Origin: Candidatus Omnitrophota bacterium
GTDB lineage: Bacteria; Hinthialibacterota; Hinthialibacteria; Hinthialibacterales; Hinthialibacteraceae
Assembly: GCA_003598175.1 (NCBI GenBank)
Contig: QZKN01000123.1
Location: 1-40,278, forward strand
Direction of reading: 5' to 3'
Length of the DNA: 40,278 nucleotides
The notes under the pieces are model-generated. The model was given only the letters and a program-made list of their open reading frames with translations, was not told where the DNA came from and did not search any database. The position numbers and the translations under genes are program-made. Shown one piece after another: positions 34,158 through 40,278 of the stretch (position 1 is the first letter of the stretch; every line of letters starts with the position of its first letter).

Positions 34158-34494
34158 GGTTTCCTTCCTGGGAAGATGAATTGGCAGTCAATGTCTGCCG
34201 AATTTCGGGATAGATCAAGTAAAATTGCCGATACAGGCGTAACGAACGAGCTGATACACTTTTTATTCCCGTATTAGACAGACGATCAGCCAACGTTTCA
34301 AGCAAAGTGGTCCCATATTTCGCCCGATCCGTGCCATTCTGTTCATATTCACGGATATAGGCGCCGATCAACCAATTCCGAAGCGTCAGACTCACATTAA
34401 CCGCTTTTCCTGCCTGAGCGGACAACTGGCTATGCGCCTGCCGAATCGAGACAATTAATGCATCGAAATCGAATGCTTCCCGCTCACCCGGCAT
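34141..34494 (-). CDS. Truncated DUF1016 (YhcG-like) N-terminal domain protein
   Basis: 117 residues that match the N-terminal helical domain of DUF1016/YhcG-type PDDEXK nucleases: VNVSLTLRNWLIGAYIREYE, RAKYGTTLLETLADRL, SARSLRLYRQFYLIYPEIRQ. Full-length relatives have about 330-350 residues; the SWSH segment and the entire nuclease domain are missing. A reasonable Shine-Dalgarno (AAAGGA) precedes the ATG. Stand-alone N-terminal domains exist in databases, so it may be expressed, but beside the HEPN relic it is more likely the remnant of an accessory defence or toxin-antitoxin island. Confidence 0.6.
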   Translation of the reverse strand: MPGEREAFDFDALIVSIRQAHSQLSAQAGKAVNVSLTLRNWLIGAYIREYEQNGTDRAKYGTTLLETLADRLSNTGIKSVSARSLRLYRQFYLIYPEIRQTLTANSSSQEGNHDQFR

Positions 34495-34620
34495 ATCCCA
34501 ATCCTTTCCTGTTATTCCTGATTTCCCTCTCCCATCTCGCCGATCGGCCGTGTGGCATGGGCTGCGCTTTTTTTCTGCTCTCGTGGAGACTTGGTTTAAA
34601 TCAAATTAGCATTCGTATAT

Positions 34621-35670
34621 TTAAACGTAACACGAATTACCCAGCATATCTATAGCAGTCTTTGGTGAGTTCAATGAGCCAATAAGAGGTGGACAAGCTC
34701 GCTTGCATCCAATTAAGTCCACGCAGAGACACTCGTTGGAGGCGTTCCCAAACAATCTCTGGTATAATTCAATTAAAGAATCTGCCGCAAGTAGGTTACC
34801 AAATGGCTCAAATCTGGAATTGGCGGTGTGAGCACAGGGATATAGCGCTCCGTCAGCCGCCAATGTTGGCCAAAGAAGGGGTGACCGGCAATACGGAAAA
34901 TCATCATGCGAAAATGCAATGTCTGGGGCGGCAATCCGGATGTCGATCATACCATTATATGAATCGGCAGAACGATCCACAATCTCTTTGAGATTTGACA
35001 CATTGCCAAATTTTCCGCTCAAATCGTTTCGAACTCGTATTGTATTTACACCTACACCATGCAGATCGGCGATGCATCGATTCCATTTCTCCGCAGAAAA
35101 TGTATCTGGAATGGCGACGAACGAGACTTTCACCTTAAGAGGAGACTCGAGTTTTTGTCTTTGATTATTAATACATTCCAGATTCTTCAAAACCGTGGTG
35201 TACCCCTTAGTATTTTGATTTCCATCGGGAAGTTTGAAGTCCCGGTAGTCATCGTCATTCGTTACATCAAGGCTTACATGCAGTTTGTGGATCCTGGGAA
35301 TGATATCCATAAGTTTTTGTTCCGACAACAATAATCCATTGGTAACGAGTTCAATAATCCTTTTTCTCTGAAGCAGGAAACGGATTGCCGGGACGACCGC
35401 ATCCACAGCCAAGAGTGGCTCGGAGTCGCTTCCACAGAAGTGAAACTCGCTGGGCCAAAGGTGACGCCACTTGGGATCAAGAATCTTTGAGAGTAGTTGG
35501 ATCAATGTTTCGCAAGTCATTACAGACGGTAAAGGCTCGATAATGTTACGCGTGGCACGCCCGACACACCAACGACAATTGAGATTGCATCTGCCTGATA
35601 CCGTGTGAATATCGATCAAAGGGGGTGCAACAATCCCGCCTGCCTTCGTCGCAATGTAGGCGCGTCGCAA
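34621..35670 (-). CDS. Radical SAM protein with SPASM-like C-terminus
   Basis: At least 349 residues. Seen (from the TTG at 35670): the radical SAM cluster motif CNLNCRWC (Cys28, Cys32, Cys35), a GGE-like SAM motif HFCGSDSEPLL, TNGLLLS, LHVSLDV, and a C-terminal Cys-rich region (PYCRSPLLWPTLAADG, LYPCAH, ECLCVDLIGCKRACPP) typical of a SPASM domain binding extra Fe-S clusters. Enzymes of this class often modify peptides or sugars. The same frame is open from 35703; the only ATG with a good Shine-Dalgarno is at 35712 and is followed by TGA two codons later. Either the gene is inactivated, or it starts at a weak internal codon such as TTG. The substrate is unknown. Confidence 0.75.
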   Translation of the reverse strand: MRRAYIATKAGGIVAPPLIDIHTVSGRCNLNCRWCVGRATRNIIEPLPSVMTCETLIQLLSKILDPKWRHLWPSEFHFCGSDSEPLLAVDAVVPAIRFLLQRKRIIELVTNGLLLSEQKLMDIIPRIHKLHVSLDVTNDDDYRDFKLPDGNQNTKGYTTVLKNLECINNQRQKLESPLKVKVSFVAIPDTFSAEKWNRCIADLHGVGVNTIRVRNDLSGKFGNVSNLKEIVDRSADSYNGMIDIRIAAPDIAFSHDDFPYCRSPLLWPTLAADGALYPCAHTANSRFEPFGNLLAADSLIELYQRLFGNASNECLCVDLIGCKRACPPLIGSLNSPKTAIDMLGNSCYV

Positions 35671-35703
35671 AGCGTGTACAGCATTCGTTTCCGGCTCACG
35701 ATA

Positions 35704-35726
35704 TCACAACATTTTTTAGTTCCTCC
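35704..35726 (-). promoter_or_regulatory. Strong ribosome-binding site, ATG and in-frame TGA before the radical SAM frame
   Basis: On the minus strand: GGAGGA (35726-35721), eight bases, ATG (35712-35710), TTG, TGA (35706-35704), then the radical SAM frame continues without another stop. This is the best initiation signal for that gene, yet it is cut at codon 3. It could be a nonsense mutation or a minimal leader frame with re-initiation. Confidence 0.55.
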
Positions 35727-36259
35727 ATTCACATGCATCATACTTTTATCCACTACAGTATCACATTGCCAATGAAAACAAAAGTAGTTCATTTTAAAAA
35801 AATATTCCATTCGCAAACCGGACAAATCGAAATAGTTATATGTCTCCTTCACCATCCACATAACGAAACACCATTCGATGGTTTCTCAAATTTAATGTAG
35901 CTCATTATCAGAAATGAAAAACAATCCGTAACTTTTACGGTTACTATTGTCCCTCGTCTTTCTGAAGTATTGAAAGATAATGATTTACTTCAAGGAAAAC
36001 TCTCAAAAAAAATAAAATCCATGATAGCCGATCCGATTTCGCGATGCAAACGCTGGTTCTTTGCTAACCAACTCAATAATAATGAGTTAACTAACATGAA
36101 TTCATAGGATCATTGATTGATGATGATTCCCATTTCCCATTTAAAATTGAAAAAACATTTAATTTCAAAAAACACATACATATGGCATGCGGATTGCTCG
36201 CTATAGCGCTAATCATATTTCTTATCGTCAAATTTTCGAGAATCAAAAGGAGAAACAAT
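35713..36259. other. Intergenic stretch between radical SAM gene and chemoreceptor
   Basis: 547 AT-rich bases. They hold a 111-codon frame split by TAG (entry below), a small dyad AACTCA/TGAGTT near 36070 and, at its right end, the chemoreceptor Shine-Dalgarno. No complete gene is supported. Confidence 0.4.
35772..36107 (+). pseudogene. Small open frame interrupted by in-frame TAG
   Basis: ATG at 35772 opens 42 codons (starting MKTKVVHFKKIFHSQTGQIE), then TAG at 35898-35900, then 68 more codons in the same frame to TAG at 36107, reading like real protein (SVTFTVTIVPRLSEVL, KKIKSMIADPISRCKRWFF). It is divergent from the radical SAM gene, 59 bases away. There is no evident Shine-Dalgarno and no recognised homology. 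It is either a gene broken by an amber codon or a chance frame in AT-rich DNA. If the first 42 residues are a real peptide, they could be a radical SAM substrate (speculation). Confidence 0.3.
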
Positions 36260-38698
36260 ATGAACTGGAAGAACATCAGACTAAGCGGAAAATTCGCAAT
36301 CGGTTTTGGTGTCGTTTTGGTGTTGCTTGTCCTGGTCGGTGGATGGGCAATTTACGGGATCGGCAACATCACGAAAAATACCGATGAAATCATCACGTGG
36401 AACCACTATCTCAGCGAATTGAAACAACGAGAAATAGAACACCTCGATTGGGCGGGCGACGTCAGCAGGTTGTTCACGGACGATCATGTGACCGAACTCA
36501 ACGTGCAGACCAACGATCATGAATGTGCGTTTGGCAAATGGTATTATGGAAAAGAACGGGAAACACTCGAATTATTAATTCCCGAACTGAAACCGCTTCT
36601 GGCCGCCATCGAAGAGCCGCATCGAAAACTGCACGCATCGGCCATCGCAATCGATCAAAAATTCAACCAGGCTGACGTTCACTTGCCCGAATTTCTGGCC
36701 CAAAAAGAAAACGACCATTTAAAATGGACCAATCAATGCCTCGATCTTATCGTACATAACCTGCCGGCGCTAGCGATCGAAACCGACCATCATCAATGCG
36801 GGCTGGGTAAATTTCTATATGGCGAAGAAGGCCAAAAAGCGGCTGCTTCGGATCCGGAACTATCCCGATTATTGGAATCCCTGAAAATACCGCATGAAAA
36901 ACTGCATGCATCCGCCATTAAGATCAAAAATACCTGGAAACAACAACATCCCGGCCTGATCGGACTCCTTCGCAAGCAGTTGGATGACCATCGAAAATGG
37001 GCGTTGCAGGTGTCAATCGCGATCATTGAACGAAAAAAGGAGATCGGAGTCGAAACCGATCCGGCAAAGTGCGCATTCGGACAGTTTCTTGCCAACGAGC
37101 AGACCAAAGCCTTGATGGCTGATTTCCCCGAGTTACAAACCGCGCTGGAGGCGATCCAGGAACCGCATCGACAATTGCACGCTTCCGTAATCGCCATTGA
37201 AAAAGCCCTCATCGCGGATGATGACGCGGAAGCCGTTCGCATTTTCGCGGAGGAAACGAACACCGCTTTGAAAGCAATCGAAACGCACTTTCTTGACGCC
37301 ATTCAAGCGGAGGAGGCGGTTCGACAAGCCGGCGAACAGGTACTGCACATTATCAATGAGGAGACGACGCCCGCCTTGACGGAAACGCAAGCGGCATTGC
37401 TTGCCCTGCAAAACCGAGCCGGGGCGCTCGTGAAACAAATGCACGAAGCGGAATCCATCTATATCAATCAAACGTTGCCGACATTGGCCGACGTGAAGAA
37501 TGTGTTCGACGAATTAAACCAGACTCTCGAAACGCGTGTGGACAAAAACGAACAGGCGCTGATAGCAAGTGCGCACCAAACGCGCTATACTGTAATCATC
37601 GTAAGCGTGTTGGCCGTCCTATTCGGAATCGTTATCGCTGCGGTCATTGCTAGAGGAATCGTTCAAGCATTACGGAAAAGCATCGGTTTTGCTCAGGCAA
37701 TTTCCGACGGCGACCTGACCCAACAGGTCGATATGGATCAAAAAGATGAAATCGGTATTCTCATTTCCGCCTTGAATGAAATGGGTTCGAAATTAAACAC
37801 ATTGGTTACCAACATACGCCAATCGGCCGAGCAGGTGGCGTCCAGTGCGGAAGAACTCTCCGCCTCCGCGCAAAACCTGGCCAACGGCTCCACCGAACAG
37901 GCTTCGAGTCTGGAAGAAACCTCCGCCTCCATCGAACAGCTGACCAGTTCGATCGATCAAAATTCCGATAACGCCAACCGAACCCAAAAGGTGACCTTAC
38001 AGGCGGCGAACGAAGCCAGTGAAGGAGGAAAAGCGGTGACAGAAACGGTGAACGCCATGAAACAGATCGCCGAAAAAATCTCGATTATCGACGACATCGC
38101 CGATCAAACCAACCTGTTGGCATTGAACGCCGCCATCGAGGCCGCCCGCGCCGGAGAAATGGGCAAGGGATTTGCCGTGGTGGCCGTGGAAGTCCGCAAA
38201 CTGGCGGAACGCAGCCAACAGGCCGCCCGTGAAATCAGCAGCCTTGCCAAAAACAGCGTCAGCGGAGCGGAAAATGCGGGGAAACTGATCCAAAAAGTCG
38301 TTCCCGCTATTCAAGACGCATCCCAAATGGTGCAGGAAATCGCCTCGTCGTGCGCGGAACAATCCAACGGCTCCGAACAGATCCGCACCGCCCTGACTCA
38401 GCTGGATCAGGTCACGCAACAAAACTCCGCCACCAGCGAGGAAACCTCTTCCGCCAGCGAGGAACTGGCCGCGCAGGCGCAAACCCTACAGGAATTGGTC
38501 AGCACATTCAAAACCAATATCGGCCATGAACAATACCAGCAAATTTCCAGCAACAAAACCAAAGGATTTCATGCGCATCCATCCCATCATGATCTGCGCC
38601 AGCACCGACCCGCCCTGCCCCATATTCAAAAACCGGCAAAACCACAAGCCAAAGTATTCTCGACCACCGAAGATGAAACGGAATTTGTAAATTTCTAA
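36260..38698 (+). CDS. Methyl-accepting chemotaxis protein with three tandem CZB zinc-binding modules
   Basis: An 812-residue chemoreceptor. Order: TM1 (about 11-33); extracytoplasmic region (34-441) with three chemoreceptor zinc-binding modules spaced about 91 residues apart; TM2 (about 442-464); HAMP (465-520); signalling domain with hairpin tip near 610-650 (DQTNLLALNAAIEAARAGEM); a flexible tail ending EFVNF, which fits the aromatic pentapeptide that tethers CheR/CheB. Module ligands: His61, Cys89, His121, His125; His153, Cys180, His212, His216; His244, Cys271, His303, His307. CZB domains bind zinc and usually occur singly, often at the cytoplasmic C-terminus. ATG at 36260 has AGGAG eight bases upstream. 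No other che or flagellar gene is near. Confidence 0.92.
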   Translation: MNWKNIRLSGKFAIGFGVVLVLLVLVGGWAIYGIGNITKNTDEIITWNHYLSELKQREIEHLDWAGDVSRLFTDDHVTELNVQTNDHECAFGKWYYGKERETLELLIPELKPLLAAIEEPHRKLHASAIAIDQKFNQADVHLPEFLAQKENDHLKWTNQCLDLIVHNLPALAIETDHHQCGLGKFLYGEEGQKAAASDPELSRLLESLKIPHEKLHASAIKIKNTWKQQHPGLIGLLRKQLDDHRKWALQVSIAIIERKKEIGVETDPAKCAFGQFLANEQTKALMADFPELQTALEAIQEPHRQLHASVIAIEKALIADDDAEAVRIFAEETNTALKAIETHFLDAIQAEEAVRQAGEQVLHIINEETTPALTETQAALLALQNRAGALVKQMHEAESIYINQTLPTLADVKNVFDELNQTLETRVDKNEQALIASAHQTRYTVIIVSVLAVLFGIVIAAVIARGIVQALRKSIGFAQAISDGDLTQQVDMDQKDEIGILISALNEMGSKLNTLVTNIRQSAEQVASSAEELSASAQNLANGSTEQASSLEETSASIEQLTSSIDQNSDNANRTQKVTLQAANEASEGGKAVTETVNAMKQIAEKISIIDDIADQTNLLALNAAIEAARAGEMGKGFAVVAVEVRKLAERSQQAAREISSLAKNSVSGAENAGKLIQKVVPAIQDASQMVQEIASSCAEQSNGSEQIRTALTQLDQVTQQNSATSEETSSASEELAAQAQTLQELVSTFKTNIGHEQYQQISSNKTKGFHAHPSHHDLRQHRPALPHIQKPAKPQAKVFSTTEDETEFVNF

Positions 38699-38724
38699 TT
38701 CGTATCAGTGATATAGCCGGCATA

Positions 38725-38771
38725 GGATGGGTTATACCGTTTTAACCCATCCTTGATTCCTCTCTTTTTTT
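38725..38771 (+). terminator. Rho-independent terminator of the chemoreceptor gene
   Basis: 10-bp perfect stem GGATGGGTTA (38725-38734) / TAACCCATCC (38743-38752) with an 8-base loop, followed by a T-rich run ending in seven Ts at about 38765-38771. It lies 27 bases after the stop. Confidence 0.8.
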
Positions 38772-38920
38772 GATGGAAAAAAATAAAAAACAATCCCGCC
38801 CAGAAGGCAGGTATCCTCAAATCAGGATTTTCGTAAGATTGCTCGCACGGTTTTAGTAAAGCGGAATCCACCTTTACGATAAATCTTTTTCAAAATCAAT
38901 TGTATTCAACGGTAGAATTC

Positions 38921-39037
38921 ATGAAATTCATCCCGCCCGATAAGCCAGGAGGAAAAAACGGCCCGCCCCTTTTCGTGAAGGAGGATAAAAAAACAGAGAC
39001 AGTTACTCTCGCAATAAGGAAATCCGGATCAGATTAA
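38921..39037 (+). other. Short frame of 38 codons, doubtful
   Basis: ATG to TAA reading MKFIPPDKPGGKNGPPLFVK then a charged stretch. The composition is protein-like (Pro-Gly-Lys rich), but there is no ribosome-binding site, and it lies downstream of a terminator without a clear promoter. Reported only so it can be compared with other genomes. Confidence 0.2.
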
Positions 39038-39128
39038 TGAAATATCAGGCGTTTTACCCAACACCGCCGGTCGCCCGATAACCGCAACGAGGCGGAACAT
39101 TTTGGTTCTCGTCTATCGCTAAGCGCAA

Positions 39129-39173
39129 TAAAAAAACAAACGAACCGCCGCTTTGCATCGTGAAGCGACGGTT
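39129..39173 (-). terminator. Rho-independent terminator of the BlaI-type gene
   Basis: Read on the minus strand: AACCGTCGCTT, loop, AAGCGGCGGTT (11 pairs with one G-U), then CGTTTGTTTTTTTATT. It lies about 110 bases after the gene's stop. Confidence 0.8.
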
Positions 39174-39283
39174 ACCGCCGGAAGGAAATCATTACCCTCC
39201 GGACACACTCAACACCGTATGGCAACGTTTATCTCACGGATCGAAACGCGCCATCCCGCCAATACGTGAATAAAAGGGAACAA

Positions 39284-39658
39284 CTATTCTTCTTCGACCA
39301 GTAAGGCCCTCAAAATTTGCTCGTCCCGCGCATTTAATTTCTTAATGTTCATGAGATAATCAACCAGCGGAACCGGATTGTGCTTCAGGCTGAGGCCAAA
39401 CAACTTGTTAAGCACCGTTTCGAACATTTTGGAGCGGGGTTTGGTCGGTTTGTACATAAAACGGCGTCCAATTTTCTCGCGCACGATGTACCCTTTGTCG
39501 CACATGTGGTGAATCATGGTCTGAACCGTGGTATATTTCCATTCGCGTTCATGGGAAATCCGGTCCAGAACGGAGTAAATATCCGCTTCACTCAATTCGT
39601 ACAATACGTTCAGCAACCAAATTTCGGCGGGGGTTAATTCATTCGACACTTTGCTCAT
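39284..39658 (-). CDS. BlaI/MecI/CopY-family transcriptional repressor
   Basis: A 124-residue winged-helix regulator. Seen: LTPAEIWLLNVLYELSEADI, then WKYTTVQTMIHHMCDKGYIV (the recognition helix and wing region typical of BlaI) and a helical dimerisation tail (LVDYLMNIKKLNARDEQIL). Relatives repress beta-lactamase or other genes and are inactivated by a membrane metalloprotease (BlaR1/M56) encoded next door. No such gene is on its 3' side here; none begins in the 620 bases on its 5' side before the edge. AAGGAG lies six bases before the ATG. Autoregulation is likely in this family, but I see only a weak dyad upstream. Confidence 0.88.
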   Translation of the reverse strand: MSKVSNELTPAEIWLLNVLYELSEADIYSVLDRISHEREWKYTTVQTMIHHMCDKGYIVREKIGRRFMYKPTKPRSKMFETVLNKLFGLSLKHNPVPLVDYLMNIKKLNARDEQILRALLVEEE

Positions 39659-40131
39659 GGTTCACTCCTTGAAGGGTATTACATTTATCGATTCTAGTGT
39701 TCATAATATTGAAAAAAAAAAGAACATCAAGGGGAATCAATCATATTTATGACCTATTATTAATGCGAAAAAGGGATTCGACCGCTTCCACTTTTCCGTC
39801 CCCATCAAAAAATAAACTTGTGCGTTTTTCGCAATAGTATATACAATCCATTGATTTTTCTTATCTTACCTTCATGAATCCACGACTATTACTAAAAACA
39901 AATTCTCAAAAAACTCCATCCAAATCTTTTCTGCATTACCACAAAATTTTTTTGAAATTTTTCTCAGATTTTTGATCCTCGAAAGCATCTCCATATGGAA
40001 ATTATGTAACCGTTTATGCGAAAATGAAATTGACTCCTCCGCGCCAACCGGCATACGATTACAGAAATGAATCTTTCAATACATCCACTTGCCAGCGATT
40101 GTAAACTTTTTATGCATTAAATCAAGACTCA

Positions 40132-40164
40132 TTTCCACAATTCGGAAGAAATGAATTGTGGAAA
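40132..40164. repeat. 12-bp perfect inverted repeat
   Basis: TTTCCACAATTC (40132-40143) and GAATTGTGGAAA (40153-40164), with a 9-base loop. No T-tract follows, so it is not a terminator. It abuts the putative insertion-sequence end, and might be an operator or a target-site structure. Confidence 0.7.
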
Positions 40165-40166
40165 CA

Positions 40167-40278
40167 TGAAGTGTACCCTATTGTCAAGACAAATTTTCAC
40201 TTTTTTTAAGGTAGGTTACCTCGCACATTTTTCCTCGATTTGCGGCTTTTGAGTTTTCGAATCGGAAAGCCAGATTTT
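40167..40278 (+). mobile_element. Possible left end of an IS3-family (IS150 subgroup) element, cut by the edge
   Basis: From 40167 the sequence reads TGAAGTGTACCCTATTGTCA, which resembles the TG-starting terminal repeats of IS150-type elements, with GACAA following. Palindromes TTGTCAAGACAA (40181-40192) and AGGTAGGTTACCT lie within. No transposase coding is visible before the edge, so the call rests on the terminus alone. Confidence 0.35.

Larger units (their letters stand above)
38699..39283. other. Intergenic stretch between chemoreceptor and BlaI-type gene
   Basis: 585 bases between convergent genes, with a terminator at each end (below). In the middle is a 38-codon frame at 38921-39037 without a Shine-Dalgarno and an AAGGAGGAT near 38980 without a start codon after it. 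I see no complete gene. Confidence 0.5.
39659..40278. other. AT-rich right-edge region
   Basis: 620 bases without a supported gene. They contain the BlaI-type gene's upstream region, a 12-bp inverted repeat (40132-40164) and a putative insertion-sequence terminus from 40167. A 60-codon minus-strand frame at 39872-40054 lacks a ribosome-binding site and was not called. Confidence 0.5.

Noticed and set aside
35704..35712. UGA recoded as an amino acid in this organism
   Set aside because: Several intact genes here end in TGA at the expected family length (thioesterase, iorB), so the code is standard.
35616..35861. Minus-strand frame of 81 codons overlapping the radical SAM start
   Set aside because: It overlaps the radical SAM frame, has no homology, and ends in it without a sensible junction.
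39872..40054. Minus-strand frame of 60 codons upstream of the BlaI-type gene
   Set aside because: There is no ribosome-binding site and the composition follows the AT-rich DNA.
1..40278. CRISPR array, tRNA, rRNA or tmRNA genes
   Set aside because: No regularly spaced direct repeats, no tRNA-like T-loop and acceptor patterns, and no rRNA signature were seen on reading; a tRNAscan-SE and Rfam run would settle this.

Overview
The window is bacterial chromosome from an organism I cannot name from sequence alone. The proteins point to a Gram-negative, polysaccharide-degrading, uncultured lineage of the Hydrogenedentota / Sumerlaeota / Hinthialibacterota / Planctomycetota kind. The pointers are lipoprotein and twin-arginine signal peptides, a one-Cys arylsulfatase, a tandem DUF1080 protein, a secreted Gfo/Idh/MocA oxidoreductase, a large NHL-propeller protein with Pro-Thr linkers, a four-enzyme core of universal genes, and GC content near 50%. 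The genetic code is standard: several intact genes end in TGA. No rRNA, tRNA or CRISPR array was recognised.

Left part (1-14.4 kb). A carbohydrate kinase (FGGY, cut by the left edge) and a DapA-type aldolase form a minus-strand operon. The translation factor gene lepA follows. Its stop codon interlocks with the stop of a convergent 1260-residue secreted NHL/Calx-beta protein. Next come a Maf-type (DUF115/MptE-like) glycosyltransferase, a CbpA-type DnaJ, mnmE, a HAD phosphatase and an EamA transporter.

Middle part (14.4-30.1 kb). A catabolic pair (tandem DUF1080 protein and sulfatase) is followed by a small membrane coiled-coil protein. Then comes a tight operon of thioesterase, iorA and iorB, in which IorA lacks its usual ferredoxin domain. 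A c-type cytochrome lipoprotein, gatA, and a cluster of LMW-phosphatase/RpiB fusion, glyA and nrdR follow. A second Maf paralogue, a STAS-domain protein and gltX close this part.

Right part (30.1-40.3 kb). This is accessory and partly decayed. It holds a promoter with a strongly folded leader, a frame-broken beta-propeller gene, an operon of a Gfo/Idh/MocA oxidoreductase and a HEAT-repeat protein, and a relic of a HEPN (HI0074-type) gene overlapping a truncated DUF1016 nuclease gene. It also holds a radical SAM/SPASM gene whose best start is followed by an in-frame TGA, a chemoreceptor with three tandem zinc-binding CZB modules, and an orphan BlaI-type repressor. The right edge shows dyads and what looks like the terminus of an IS3-family element.

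Several short palindromic intergenic elements recur through the window. Two copies of one family differ by a compensatory base-pair change. The most interesting points are the triple-CZB receptor, the stop-interrupted radical SAM locus with its divergent small frame, the folded leader in front of the broken propeller, the clusterless IorA, the phosphatase-RpiB fusion, and an unrecognised duplicated C-terminal module in the NHL protein.
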